Shown: piece by piece, positions 1-8,459 of the stretch
Numbering within the stretch: position 1 is the first letter of the stretch
Layout of the letters: every line of letters begins with the position of its first letter
Assembly: GCF_001665785.1 (NCBI RefSeq)
Contig: NZ_LZSO01000031.1
Coordinates: forward strand, 124,001-188,000
DNA: 64,000 nt
Direction: 5' to 3'
Source: Mycolicibacterium peregrinum
GTDB lineage: Bacteria > Actinomycetota > Actinomycetes > Mycobacteriales > Mycobacteriaceae
The notes under the pieces: model-generated
The model's input: only the letters and a program-made list of their open reading frames with translations
Databases searched by the model: none
What the model was told of the DNA's origin: nothing
Translations under genes and position numbers: made by a program

Positions 1-1375
1 CGGCCCGCAGATCCGCCACGCTGCCCTCGAAGACCACCTCGCCCCCGGCCGTTCCGGCGCCCGGTCCGAGGTCGACGACATGGTCGGCGATCGAGATGGT
101 CTCCGGCTTGTGCTCGACGACCAGCACGGTGTTGCCCTTGTCCCGCAGGGCCAGTAGCAGATTGTTCATCCGGGCGATGTCGTGCGGGTGCAAACCGATC
201 GTCGGCTCGTCGAACACGTAGGTGACATCGGTCAGGGACGAGCCAAGATGACGGATCATCTTGACGCGCTGGGCTTCTCCGCCGGACAGGGTGCCGGCGG
301 GGCGGTCCAGTGACAGATAGCCCAACCCGATCTCGACGAATGAGTCCAGCGTGTGCTGCAATGCTGCCAGCAGCGGGGCCACCGATTTATCTTTGACGCC
401 GCCGAGCCACCCGGCCAGGTCGGTGATCTGCATCGCGCAGGCCTCGGCGATGTTGACGCCCTTGATCTTCGACGACCGCGCGGTCTCCGACAGGCGGGTG
501 CCGCCGCATTCCGGGCAGGTGGTGAAGGTGACCGCGCGGTCCACGAAGGCGCGGATGTGCGGTTGCATGGCCTCGACGTCCTTGGACAGGAACGACTTCT
601 GGATCTGCGGGATGAGCCCCAGATAGGTCAGGTTGACCCCGTCGACCTTGAGCTTGGTCGCCTCTTTGTGCAGCAGCGCGTCGAGTTCCTTCTTGGTGAA
701 CTTGTTGATCGGCTTGTCCGGATCGAAGAATCCGCAGCCCCGGAAGATCCGGCCGTACCAGCCGTCCATGCTGAAACCCGGGATGCTCAGCGCGCCCTCG
801 TTCAGCGATTTCGTCTCGTCGTACAACGCGGTCAGGTCGATGTCGTTGACCGCTCCGCGCCCCTCGCATCGCGGACACATCCCGCCGACGATCTTGAAGT
901 CACGCCGCTCCTTGACCGTGCGGCCGCCCTTCTCCAGCGTCACCGCCCCCGCCCCGCTGATCGAGGCCACGTTGAACGAAAACGCCTGTGGCGAACCGAT
1001 ATGCGGGCTGCCCAGCCGGCTGAACAGGATGCGCAGCATCGCCCCGGTATCGGTGGCGGTGCCGACGGTGGAGCGCGGGTCGGCGCTCATCCGCTGCTGG
1101 TCCACGATGATCGCGGTGGTCAACCCTTCGAGGACGTCGACCTCGGGCCGGGCCAGGTTCGGCATGAAGCCCTGCACGAACGCGCTGTAGGTCTCGTTGA
1201 TCAACCGCTGGGATTCAGCGGCGATCGTGTCGAACACCAGCGAACTCTTGCCCGATCCCGAGACGCCGGTGAACACCGTCAACCGGCGTTTCGGCAACTC
1301 GATGTCGACGTCTTTGAGGTTGTTCTCGCGGGCACCGGTGACCCGGATCAGATCGTGACTGTCGGCGGGATGCAT
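1..1375 (-). CDS. UvrA-type ABC ATPase, short paralogue (C-terminus outside window)
   Basis: Reading leftward from an ATG at 1375, 458 codons are visible and the gene runs off the window at base 1. Walker A GVSGSGKS lies at residues 37-44, zinc-ribbon Cys pairs (CPRCEGRG, CPECGG) near residues 167 and 288, the ABC signature LSGGEAQRVK near 362, and Walker B FDEPTIGLHP after it. In true UvrA the first signature comes roughly 120 residues later because of the UvrB-binding insert, so I infer a UvrA-like paralogue without UvrB contact. Such paralogues are linked to DNA-damage or drug tolerance in actinobacteria. The start lies 3 bp from the stop of the upstream glyoxalase-fold gene, so the two are co-transcribed. 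Confidence 0.85.
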   Translation of the reverse strand, partial: MHPADSHDLIRVTGARENNLKDVDIELPKRRLTVFTGVSGSGKSSLVFDTIAAESQRLINETYSAFVQGFMPNLARPEVDVLEGLTTAIIVDQQRMSADPRSTVGTATDTGAMLRILFSRLGSPHIGSPQAFSFNVASISGAGAVTLEKGGRTVKERRDFKIVGGMCPRCEGRGAVNDIDLTALYDETKSLNEGALSIPGFSMDGWYGRIFRGCGFFDPDKPINKFTKKELDALLHKEATKLKVDGVNLTYLGLIPQIQKSFLSKDVEAMQPHIRAFVDRAVTFTTCPECGGTRLSETARSSKIKGVNIAEACAMQITDLAGWLGGVKDKSVAPLLAALQHTLDSFVEIGLGYLSLDRPAGTLSGGEAQRVKMIRHLGSSLTDVTYVFDEPTIGLHPHDIARMNNLLLALRDKGNTVLVVEHKPETISIADHVVDLGPGAGTAGGEVVFEGSVADLRA

Positions 1376-1378
1376 CGG

Positions 1379-1789
1379 TTAGCGCGACTCCTGGATACGG
1401 ACCATGTTGCCGGCGGGATCGCGAAGGGCGCAGTCCCGCACGCCATATGGCTGCTCGGTGGGTTCCTGGACCACCTCGACGTCTCCGGCCTGCACCTTCT
1501 CGAACGTACCGTCGAGGTCCTTGGTGGCGAGCAGGAGAGTACCGAAGGTGCCCTTGGCCATCATCTCGCCGATCATGCGGCGCTCGTCGTCGGTGAGGCC
1601 AGGGGTGGCGAATGGCGGGTAGAGGACGACAGAGGTGTCGGGCTGGTTCGGGGGACCGACGGTGATCCAGCGCATCTTGTCCTTGCCGACGTCGAGGCGG
1701 ACCTCGAAGCCGAGGACGTCGCGATAGAACGCGAGGGATTCTTCCGGATCGTCGAGCGGGAGCATGCTTGAGTGAATGGTGAGTTCCAT
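1379..1789 (-). CDS. VOC (glyoxalase/bleomycin resistance fold) protein
   Basis: A 136-residue single VOC-domain protein beginning MELTIHSSMLPLDDPEESLAFY and continuing with RDVLGFEVRL, the usual first beta-alpha-beta unit of the glyoxalase fold. The C-terminus RDCALRDPAGNMVRIQ matches the second metal-ligand strand of the family. I chose the ATG at 1789 because upstream in-frame codons run into the neighbouring regulator and look unlike VOC proteins. It starts 5 bp after the AraC-type regulator stop and ends 3 bp before the UvrA-like gene. Pairs of a short AraC regulator with a VOC protein are common in mycobacteria. The substrate cannot be told from sequence. Confidence 0.85.
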   Translation of the reverse strand: MELTIHSSMLPLDDPEESLAFYRDVLGFEVRLDVGKDKMRWITVGPPNQPDTSVVLYPPFATPGLTDDERRMIGEMMAKGTFGTLLLATKDLDGTFEKVQAGDVEVVQEPTEQPYGVRDCALRDPAGNMVRIQESR

Positions 1790-1794
1790 GGCTT

Positions 1795-2229
<435 letters not shown>

Positions 2230-2245
2230 ATCGGCGATCGTACGT

Positions 2246-3502
2246 CTAGGGTCCCAGCCGATACACCGCGCCGGCGTAGTCGTCGGTGATGTAGACGGCG
2301 CCGTCGGGGCCCGCCACCGCCGCCACCGGACGTCCCCAGCGGGAGCCGTCGTCGGCCTGGAAGCCGCCGACGAGGGTCTGCTGCGGGCCCAATGTGCCGT
2401 TGTGCCAACCGAAGAACGACACCTCGGGCGCCTGCGGTGACCGCCGGTTCCAGGAGCCGTGCACCCCGACGAGGGCACCGGGTCCGTAGGGCGGCGGAAG
2501 CTCGGCGAAGCTCATGCCCAGCGGGGCGGAATGCGCACCGAGGATCTGCTCGACCGGTGGAAGTGTCGCGCAGTCCATCTTGCTGCCGTCGGGGTTGGTC
2601 TGCATGTCCCGGATGAACCCGGCCGGTGGCGGGCCGTCGGGATTGCAGTACGGCCAACCCAATTCGCGCCCGGGTGTCAGCTTGGCCACCGACTCCGGTG
2701 GGTGGTTGTCCACGTAGTCCTGCCGGACCCGGCCTTGTGGATCGGCGACGTCGTCGCGGTTGTTCACCGCCGTCCACAGCGAGCCGTCGGGGGCAGGCGC
2801 CAACCCCGTTCCGTTGCGGACTCCGGTGGCGAACGGGGTGGCAGGCCCGCCGCCGGGCGGCACCCGCATGATGGTGGCCCGTGGCGGCGTGGCGCTGCGG
2901 TCCTCGGCCGAGACGTTGCCCGTCGAGCCGATCGAAAAGTACACGGCGCCATCGGGTCCCACGGCGACGCTCTTGAGTGCGTGGGCGTAGGCACCGTGCA
3001 GGTCGGGACTCTTGGCGTCGGGCAGACCGTCGGCGACGGTGCGGCGGTTGACGGCGCGGCCGTCGACATAGTCATAGGCGTCGAGCCGGTTGCTCTCGGC
3101 CACGTACAACGTCGACCCGGCGAAGAACAGGCCGTGCGGCTGCTCCAGCCCGTCGAGCAGCGTGCGCTGGTCGGGGCGCACCGTCAACACCTGCCCGGTG
3201 GCCGGTATCGACACCAGTAACGCACCGTCCGGCGCGAACGCGGCCATCCTGGCCTTGGGGACCCGGGCGATCACCTCGACGGTCCAGCCGGCGGGTATCT
3301 GGGCGCGGCGGGGTTCGTCGAGCGGAGCCTGGGCGAATCGCTCGGGCACCTGAACGAGTACCGATTCGAGGCCGGCAGGTGGAGGCTCGGAGGTCGACGC
3401 CGAAGGGGTCGGCGGTGTTCCGGTTCCGGGGTTCGTCCCACACGCGGTCAGAGTGACCGCGGCGACCAGTGCGATCGCGCTACGCGCCGCCCAAACCCGC
3501 AT
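2246..3502 (-). CDS. PQQ-dependent sugar dehydrogenase (sorbosone/glucose type), lipoprotein
   Basis: A 418-residue exported quinoprotein of the soluble glucose/sorbosone dehydrogenase family, predicted to be a six-bladed beta-propeller on the outer face of the membrane. The N-terminus MRVWAARSAIALVAAVTLTAC is a signal peptide with lipobox LTAC. Propeller strands such as DGALLVSIPATGQVL, PHGLFFAGSTLYVAES, FATGVRNGTGLAPAPDG and PDGAVYITDDYAGAVYRL recur along the protein. The start ATG at 3502 lies inside the end of the pirin gene (23 bp overlap), so expression is probably coupled. The real substrate in mycobacteria is unknown, and cofactor binding is assumed from the family. Confidence 0.85.
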   Translation of the reverse strand: MRVWAARSAIALVAAVTLTACGTNPGTGTPPTPSASTSEPPPAGLESVLVQVPERFAQAPLDEPRRAQIPAGWTVEVIARVPKARMAAFAPDGALLVSIPATGQVLTVRPDQRTLLDGLEQPHGLFFAGSTLYVAESNRLDAYDYVDGRAVNRRTVADGLPDAKSPDLHGAYAHALKSVAVGPDGAVYFSIGSTGNVSAEDRSATPPRATIMRVPPGGGPATPFATGVRNGTGLAPAPDGSLWTAVNNRDDVADPQGRVRQDYVDNHPPESVAKLTPGRELGWPYCNPDGPPPAGFIRDMQTNPDGSKMDCATLPPVEQILGAHSAPLGMSFAELPPPYGPGALVGVHGSWNRRSPQAPEVSFFGWHNGTLGPQQTLVGGFQADDGSRWGRPVAAVAGPDGAVYITDDYAGAVYRLGP

Positions 3503-4190
3503 TCATTTCCCAGACCAGGATCTCGGCTTCAGTGTCAGCGGTGACCCGTCCGCCCGAATCGGTGAGGCGGGCGGCGTCGCCCTCGGCGAGCGGACCGGAC
3601 CCCTCCAGCGTCACCGCGCCGCGTGCGACGAACAGGTGGACGAAGCGGGCCTGCGGCAGCTCGACCGAATCGCCGGGCTGCAGCCGCGCGCCGTACAGCG
3701 TGGCATTGCGGTTGTGGAGGGTGACCGCCGCGTCGATGGCGCCGGAGGCGATCGGGGTCAGCGTGGCGGCCAACTCGATCTCCTGCTGCTGATAGCTCGG
3801 TGTCACCCCGGCCGTATCGGGCAGCACCCACATCTGAACGAAATGCACCGGCGCATCGGCAGATCCGTTCTTCTCCGAATGCTGTACGCCGGTGCCCGCC
3901 GACATCCGTTGGGCCAGACCCGGGTAGATCACCCCGGAGTTGCCCATCGAGTCCTCATGCGCCAATTGCCCCGACAGCACCCAGGTGACGATCTCCATGT
4001 CCCGGTGCGGATGGGTATCGAAGCCGGCCGCCGGCGCGACGATGTCGTCGTTGTTCACCAGCAACAGGCCGTGGTGGGTGTTGGCCGGGTCGTAGTAGTC
4101 GGCGAACGAGAAGGAGTGCCGTGAATTCAGCCAGTCGGTTGTGCTGGCGCCGCGGTCCCCGGCGCGGCGGATGTCGACCGTGGCAGGCAT
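3480..4190 (-). CDS. Pirin family protein (bicupin)
   Basis: A 236-residue pirin. The N-terminal cupin carries the family metal-binding pattern HPHRDMEIVTWVLSG (residues ~57-71) with later HSEKN near residue 105, and the start region TDWLNSRHSFSFADYYDP is typical. Pirins bind Fe; some are quercetinases or redox-sensitive transcriptional cofactors. It heads the leftward group with the sugar dehydrogenase and AraC genes, and diverges from the SDR gene. A TAGGCT hexamer at 4197-4202 (minus strand) is 6 nt before the ATG, suggesting a leaderless transcript. Confidence 0.9.
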   Translation of the reverse strand: MPATVDIRRAGDRGASTTDWLNSRHSFSFADYYDPANTHHGLLLVNNDDIVAPAAGFDTHPHRDMEIVTWVLSGQLAHEDSMGNSGVIYPGLAQRMSAGTGVQHSEKNGSADAPVHFVQMWVLPDTAGVTPSYQQQEIELAATLTPIASGAIDAAVTLHNRNATLYGARLQPGDSVELPQARFVHLFVARGAVTLEGSGPLAEGDAARLTDSGGRVTADTEAEILVWEMNAGLGGA

Positions 4191-4196
4191 GGTGCC

Positions 4197-4202
4197 AGCC
4201 TA
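4197..4202 (-). promoter_or_regulatory. -10 hexamer of pirin gene (leaderless)
   Basis: TAGGCT on the minus strand, matching TANNNT, ends 6 nt before the pirin ATG at 4190, so the predicted transcript start falls on or next to the start codon. No Shine-Dalgarno sequence is present. Inferred from position only. Confidence 0.45.
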
Positions 4203-4249
4203 CCGAGGTCCGTAGCTGACCAACCGGTGGATCGGGGAGGGCCGGGGCT

Positions 4250-4255
4250 TAGTGT
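4250..4255 (+). promoter_or_regulatory. -10 hexamer of SDR gene (leaderless)
   Basis: TAGTGT ends 7 nt before the GTG at 4263. This favours that GTG over the upstream GTG at 4254 and the ATG at 4227. Confidence 0.45.
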
Positions 4256-4262
4256 GTTGGGC

Positions 4263-5039
4263 GTGGAACTCAACGGAGCAAGCGCCATCGTCACAGGTGG
4301 CGCATCAGGTATCGGCGCGGCGACTGCCCGCCAGTTGGCTGCCAAGGGAGCCCGCGTTGTCGTGGCTGACCTGCAGGCGGACAAGGGCGAGGCCCTCGCC
4401 AAGGAGATCGGCGGCATCTTCGTCACGGTCGATGTCACCAACACCGACCAGATCATCGATGCGGTCAAGACCGCCGCGGATCTCGGCCCGCTGCGCGCCC
4501 TGGTGAACTCGGCCGGTGTCGGCTGGGCCCAGCGCACCATCGGCAAGGACGGCGAGTTCTCCTCGGCTCACGACCTCGGCCTGTACAAGAAGGTGCTCGA
4601 CATCAACCTGGTCGGCACCTTCGACTGCATCCGCATCGCCGCCACCCAGATGAGCAAGAACGAGCTCAGCGAAACCGGCGAGCGCGGTGCCATCGTCAAC
4701 ATGACCAGCGTCGCGGCGTTCGACGGCCAGATCGGCCAGGCGGCCTACTCGTCGTCCAAGGGCGGCGTCGTCGGCCTGACCCTGCCGGTGGCCCGCGATC
4801 TGTCCGCGGTGGGCATCCGCGTCAACACCGTGGCCCCCGGCCTGATCGACACCCCGATCTACGGCGAGGGCGAGGCCTCCGAGGCATTCAAGGCCAAGCT
4901 CGGCGAGTCGGTGCTGTTCCCGCACCGCCTCGGCAAGCCCGACGAGCTGGCCTCGATGGTCGTCGAGCTGCTGACCAACTCGTACATGAACGCCGAGGTC
5001 GTCCGCGTCGACGGTGGCATCCGGATGCCACCGAAGTAA
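4263..5039 (+). CDS. Short-chain dehydrogenase/reductase (3-hydroxyacyl-CoA dehydrogenase type)
   Basis: A 258-residue classical SDR. The Rossmann motif TGGASGIG (residues ~13-20) binds NAD(P), NSAGVGWA matches the NNAG motif, and the catalytic Ser-Tyr-Lys are seen in NMTSVAAF and AAYSSSKGG. VNTVAPGLIDTPIY and the C-terminus VRVDGGIRMPPK resemble type-II hydroxyacyl-CoA dehydrogenases (HSD17B10-like) used in fatty-acid or steroid side-chain oxidation. The GTG at 4263 gives the usual N-terminus VELNGASAIVTGG, and a -10-like hexamer 7 nt upstream supports it. A strong hairpin terminator follows the stop. The precise substrate is not determinable. Confidence 0.85.
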   Translation: MELNGASAIVTGGASGIGAATARQLAAKGARVVVADLQADKGEALAKEIGGIFVTVDVTNTDQIIDAVKTAADLGPLRALVNSAGVGWAQRTIGKDGEFSSAHDLGLYKKVLDINLVGTFDCIRIAATQMSKNELSETGERGAIVNMTSVAAFDGQIGQAAYSSSKGGVVGLTLPVARDLSAVGIRVNTVAPGLIDTPIYGEGEASEAFKAKLGESVLFPHRLGKPDELASMVVELLTNSYMNAEVVRVDGGIRMPPK

Positions 5040-5060
5040 CCCTCCGCGGGCAGTCACAGA

Positions 5061-5093
5061 ATCGCACTCTTCCTCGGGGAGGAGTGCGATTTT
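5061..5093 (+). terminator. Intrinsic terminator after the SDR gene
   Basis: ATCGCACTC at 5061-5069 pairs perfectly with GAGTGCGAT at 5082-5090. Inner pairs extend the stem to about 13 bp, closed by a TCGG loop, and TTT follows. It lies 21 bp after the SDR stop and makes translation of the next gene from the GTG at 5094 unlikely. Confidence 0.8.
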
Positions 5094-5120
5094 GTGTCTC
5101 GTGGTCGGCAGAATCGTCGT

Positions 5121-5534
5121 GTGACCGACACCTGGTGGGGCGATGCGTTGCTCGGCCTCGGCGCCGCCCTGCTGCTGAGCTGGCTCGTCCTGGTCGTCGC
5201 GCTGCTCATCGCGCGGCCGCGCGGAAATCTGCTCACCGAGGCGCTGCGCATACTTCCGGACCTGTTGCGGTTGATCCCTCGCCTGGCCAGGGACAGATCG
5301 CTGCCGCGCGGGGTGCGCGTCCGGTTGGCGCTGTTGGCCGTGTACCTGGCGTTGCCGATCGATCTGATACCGGACTTCATTCCCGTGCTCGGCTACGCCG
5401 ACGACGCCATCATCGTCACCTTGGTGCTGCGCGGCGTCGTGCGCCACGCAGGGTTGGCGGCTGTCCGGGCGCACTGGCCGGGTACCGACGACGGGTTCGA
5501 CGCCCTGATGCGGCTGACCGGGTTGTCCCACTGA
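5121..5534 (+). CDS. YkvA/DUF1232 family membrane protein
   Basis: A 137-residue protein with one N-terminal membrane segment (residues ~8-34, GLGAALLLSWLVLVVALLIA), then a basic region and the DUF1232 core LAVYLALPIDLIPDFIPVLG followed by YADDAIIV. The LPIDLIPD-PVLGYADD pattern is diagnostic of the YkvA family, whose role is unknown. I chose the GTG at 5121 because the alternative GTG at 5094 sits at the foot of the upstream terminator. It is convergent with the alcohol dehydrogenase gene, and a palindromic terminator lies between them. Confidence 0.8.
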   Translation: MTDTWWGDALLGLGAALLLSWLVLVVALLIARPRGNLLTEALRILPDLLRLIPRLARDRSLPRGVRVRLALLAVYLALPIDLIPDFIPVLGYADDAIIVTLVLRGVVRHAGLAAVRAHWPGTDDGFDALMRLTGLSH

Positions 5535-5547
5535 ACAAAAGCAGAAT

Positions 5548-5573
5548 CCCCCTTTTCGACGCTGAAAAGGGGG
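5548..5573. terminator. Bidirectional terminator between DUF1232 and alcohol dehydrogenase genes
   Basis: CCCCCTTTTC at 5548-5557 and GAAAAGGGGG at 5564-5573 form a perfect 10-bp stem with a 6-nt loop. It sits 13 bp after the rightward stop and 19 bp after the leftward stop at 5593. On the minus strand it is followed by a T-rich stretch. Confidence 0.75.
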
Positions 5574-5592
5574 ACTCCGTGTCTGTGGGGTT

Positions 5593-6717
5593 TTACCAGT
5601 CCGACTCGTCGAACTTGATGACACCACGAATGTTGTTGCCGTCCAACATGTCCTGGTAGCCCTGGTTGATGTCCTCGAGCTTGTAGGTGCGCGTGATCAT
5701 GTCGTCGATGTTGAGCAGGCCCGACTTGTACAGCGCAGTCAGGCGGGGCGTCTCGACGTGTGAGTTGCCGCCGCCGAAGATGTTGCCCTTCAACGTCTTC
5801 TGCAACATGGTGAACAGGAACAGGTTGAGCTTGACGTCGGCGTCCATCATCGAACCCATGCCCGTCACCACGCAGGTGCCCGTCTTGGCGGTGAGGATCA
5901 TCGCCTCTTCGATGTACTCACCCTTCATCTCACCCACAGCGATGATGACCTTGTCGGCCATCAGGCCCCAGGTGGTCTCGATCATCGGTGCGATGGCCTC
6001 GGCCATCGACGCGTAGACGTGGGTGGCGCCGAACTTGATGGCCTGCTCACGCTTCCACTCGTTCGGGTCGATCGCGATGACGTGCTTGGCTCCCGAGATC
6101 ACCGCACCCTGCAGCGCGCTCATACCGATGCCGCCGACACCGACGATGACGACAGTCTCGCCGGGCTTGACGTCGGCGACGTTGGTGGCCGAACCGAAGC
6201 CGGTCGGCACCGCGCAGCCCATGATGGCCGCGGTCTCGAACGGGATGTCCTTGTCGATCTTGACGACCGAATCCTTGTGCACCGTCATGTACGGCGCGAA
6301 GGTGCCGAGCAGGTTCATCGGCGACACCTCACGGCCGCCTGCGGTGATGCGGCTGGTGCCGTCGGCGATCGCCTTGCCGCCGAGCAGGACCGCACCGCGG
6401 TCGCACAGTGAGCGGAAGCCCTTCAGACACGGCGGGCATTCACCACAGGCCGGGATGAAGGCGAGGATGACGTGGTCGCCCTCCTCGATGCCGGTGACGT
6501 TCTTGCCGACCTTGGTGACGACGCCGGCGCCCTCATGGCCGCCGAGCGCAGGCAGCGCCATCGGGGTGGCACCGGTGGTCAGGTGATAGTCCGAGTGGCA
6601 CATGCCGGCGGCATGCATCTGGATCTGTACTTCGTCGGCGACGGGGTCGCCGAGGTCGATCTCGTCGACCTTGAATGGCGAGTTGAGTTCCCACAGCAGG
6701 GCGCCTTTGGTCTTCAT
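5593..6717 (-). CDS. NDMA-dependent (mycothiol-linked type) zinc alcohol dehydrogenase
   Basis: A 374-residue zinc-dependent medium-chain dehydrogenase. The catalytic zinc site is seen in AAGMCHSDYH and GGHEGAGVV, the structural zinc Cys set in PACGECPPC with the last Cys in LCDRG, and NAD binding in VIVGVGGIGMSALQGA. The N-terminus MKTKGALLWELNSPF and C-terminus NNIRGVIKFDESDW match the actinobacterial NDMA-dependent alcohol dehydrogenases, which hold nicotinamide tightly and oxidise alcohols or formaldehyde-type substrates. Start ATG 6717 is chosen over 6744 because a -10 hexamer lies between them. Upstream are a half-copy of the GGCCAGTTA arm and palindrome copy A. Confidence 0.9.
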   Translation of the reverse strand: MKTKGALLWELNSPFKVDEIDLGDPVADEVQIQMHAAGMCHSDYHLTTGATPMALPALGGHEGAGVVTKVGKNVTGIEEGDHVILAFIPACGECPPCLKGFRSLCDRGAVLLGGKAIADGTSRITAGGREVSPMNLLGTFAPYMTVHKDSVVKIDKDIPFETAAIMGCAVPTGFGSATNVADVKPGETVVIVGVGGIGMSALQGAVISGAKHVIAIDPNEWKREQAIKFGATHVYASMAEAIAPMIETTWGLMADKVIIAVGEMKGEYIEEAMILTAKTGTCVVTGMGSMMDADVKLNLFLFTMLQKTLKGNIFGGGNSHVETPRLTALYKSGLLNIDDMITRTYKLEDINQGYQDMLDGNNIRGVIKFDESDW

Positions 6718-6725
6718 GGGAGGCG

Positions 6726-6753
6726 ATAATAGAACAGGTTGCAATACTGTCGA
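6726..6753 (-). promoter_or_regulatory. Promoter of alcohol dehydrogenase gene
   Basis: On the minus strand TCGACA (6748-6753) and TATTAT (6726-6731) are separated by 16 nt, a good SigA-like pair. The -10 ends 8 nt before the ATG at 6717, so the mRNA would have almost no leader. Confidence 0.55.
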
Positions 6754-6798
6754 GTAACTGGCCCCTGAACTGGCAGTTTGTCAGCTTGATTTCGTCGT

Positions 6799-6855
6799 CG
6801 AGTGGCCGGTTGTGACACGCGTCAGATGGGCCTGTGTGCATCAGGTGGCCACTCG
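6799..6855. repeat. 57-nt palindromic repeat, copy A
   Basis: CGAGTGGCC at 6799-6807 pairs with GGCCACTCG at 6847-6855; inner parts are diverged. The two GGCC cores are 43 nt apart, as in copies B, C and D. It lies between the divergent alcohol dehydrogenase and VOC genes. Confidence 0.8.
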
Positions 6856-6891
6856 GCGATGAGTAGCGCGGCCGACGGGGGTCTATCCCGC

Positions 6892-7383
6892 ATGACCGAG
6901 ATCAACGCAAGCATCGTCCCCAATCTCTGGTTCGACCGCGAGGCCGAACAAGCCGCGCAGCACTACATCGACGCGTTCGGCGGTAACGGCCGCATCGTCA
7001 AGACCATCGCCTCCCATCCCGATTCGCCCTCCCCCCAGGACGTGCCGGTGGTGGTCGAGTTCGAACTGTCGGGCCAGCGCTTCGTCGGCATCAACGGCGG
7101 CCCGCAGTTCCACTTCACCGAGGCCGTCTCGCTGGAGGTCCGCGTCACCGGACAGGAGCAGCTCGATCAGATCTGGGCGGCATTGGTCGAGGGCGGTGAG
7201 GAACTGCCCTGTGGCTGGCTCAAGGACAAGTACGGGCTGGCCTGGCAGATCACCCCGACGGAGTACTACGACCTGCTGGACAAGGGCGATGACGCCGCCG
7301 ATGGCCGGTTGATGGCGGCCGTGCTGAAGACCGTCGGCAAGTTCGACATCGCTGAATTGCAGGCGGCCTACAAAGGTTCGTAG
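6892..7383 (+). CDS. VOC family protein (PhnB / 3-demethylubiquinone methyltransferase-like fold)
   Basis: A 163-residue protein of the PhnB-like VOC group, beginning MTEINASIVPNLWFDREAEQ with AAQHYIDAFG after it, the family's standard opening. The middle FELSGQRFVGINGGPQFHF and SLEVRVTGQEQLDQIWAAL also fit, as does GWLKDKYGLAWQITP near the end. Despite the family's name, the fold does not show methyltransferase activity. The ATG at 6892 is chosen because the family starts there; an in-frame ATG at 6859 would add 11 residues. The gene is bracketed by palindrome copies A and B. Substrate unknown. Confidence 0.85.
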   Translation: MTEINASIVPNLWFDREAEQAAQHYIDAFGGNGRIVKTIASHPDSPSPQDVPVVVEFELSGQRFVGINGGPQFHFTEAVSLEVRVTGQEQLDQIWAALVEGGEELPCGWLKDKYGLAWQITPTEYYDLLDKGDDAADGRLMAAVLKTVGKFDIAELQAAYKGS

Positions 7384-7395
7384 GTCCATGACCGC

Positions 7396-7452
7396 CGAGT
7401 GGCCAGTTGGCGCACATTGAGACCGGTTTGGCGTGCAATAAGTGGCCATTCG
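7396..7452. repeat. 57-nt palindromic repeat, copy B
   Basis: Left arm CGAGTGGCCAGTT at 7396-7408, right arm AAGTGGCCATTCG at 7440-7452, with GCAC (7412-7415) and GTGC (7433-7436) pairing inside. GGCC cores are 43 nt apart. It lies 12 bp after the VOC stop and upstream of the DUF559 gene. Confidence 0.8.
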
Positions 7453-7550
7453 AGTGTGGGATGTCCCCAGCGCGGCCTTGATCCACAGCAGGCGTGCCAC
7501 CGCGTCGGGAGCCCGGGGGATGTGTCGCACGGCTTGGCAACCGTACGGGC

Positions 7551-8459
7551 ATGGACTCTCCCTTTCTCGGACCGTTTCTCGGCACGGAGGCGTTGGCGGC
7601 GGGGACGGTGACCAGACGGAAACTCGCGAGTCGTCATGAGGCCGTCTACCGCGATGTCTACCTCGCCAAGGGTGCCGAGATGACGGCCGCGAAGCGCGCT
7701 CTGGCCGCGTGGTTATGGTCCGGGCGGCAGGCGACGTTGACGGGTCTCTCGGCGTCGGCGGTGTACGGCACGCAGTGGATCGACCCGACAGCGCCTGCGG
7801 AGCTCTACCGCCGCAATGGAAAACCGACCACCGGGATCCTCATCCACCGCGACGAGTTGTATGCAGACGAGACCCGCCGGTTCGCCGGTCTTCCGGTGAC
7901 AACGCCCGCACGTACTGCTTTCGACCTGGGCCGGCGGCCGGGCCGGGACGAGGCCGTCATCCAGGTGGACGCCCTCTCGCAGGCGACTCGCTTGTGCGCG
8001 GCCGATATTGCACCGCTCCTCGACCGGCATCCGGGTGTTCGCGGTCTGGTGCAACTGCGCGAGGTCCTCAACCTGATGGACGGCGGTGCGGAATCGCCGC
8101 CGGAAACCCGCACCCGTCTTGTGCTGATCGACGCCGGACTACCGATGCCGCAGACGCAGATCTTGGTGCATGGAGACTTCGGCGTCAGGAGGTCTGCGCG
8201 TATCGACATGGGCTATGCCGAATTCAAGGTGGGGGTCGAGTACGAAGGCGCCCAACACTGGACCGATCCTCGGGTGCGGGCCAACGACATCGACCGCTAT
8301 GCCGAACTCGCCGCGCAGGGGTGGCTGATCGTCAGGGTCGGAGCTGACCTGCTGAATCGCCGACCCCAGTTGATCGTGACTCGGGTTTGCGCGGCCCTGC
8401 GGGCCCGAGGAGCTCAGTGGCCAGTTGTTGTACGGGTTTCGGGAGATCGTGTGGCGTAA
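7551..8459 (+). CDS. DUF559 (Vsr-like nuclease fold) protein with N-terminal AbiEi-type winged-helix
   Basis: A 302-residue member of a large actinobacterial family. Residues ~1-60 (FLGTEALAAGTVTRRKLASR, then YRDVYLAKGAEMTAAKRALA) resemble the AbiEi/transcriptional-regulator N-terminal domain. LPVTTPARTAFDLGRR lies near 130, DGGAESPPETRTRLVLIDAG precedes the C-terminal domain, and RIDMGYAEFKVGVEYEGAQH (residues ~217-236) carries the Asp and Glu-x-Glu/Gln-His of the Vsr/DUF559 endonuclease fold. These residues look intact. Start ATG 7551 gives the family's usual MxxPFLG opening. The last codons and the stop lie inside palindrome copy C, and copy B lies upstream. The role is unknown; a link to the palindromes is only inferred. 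Confidence 0.8.
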   Translation: MDSPFLGPFLGTEALAAGTVTRRKLASRHEAVYRDVYLAKGAEMTAAKRALAAWLWSGRQATLTGLSASAVYGTQWIDPTAPAELYRRNGKPTTGILIHRDELYADETRRFAGLPVTTPARTAFDLGRRPGRDEAVIQVDALSQATRLCAADIAPLLDRHPGVRGLVQLREVLNLMDGGAESPPETRTRLVLIDAGLPMPQTQILVHGDFGVRRSARIDMGYAEFKVGVEYEGAQHWTDPRVRANDIDRYAELAAQGWLIVRVGADLLNRRPQLIVTRVCAALRARGAQWPVVVRVSGDRVA

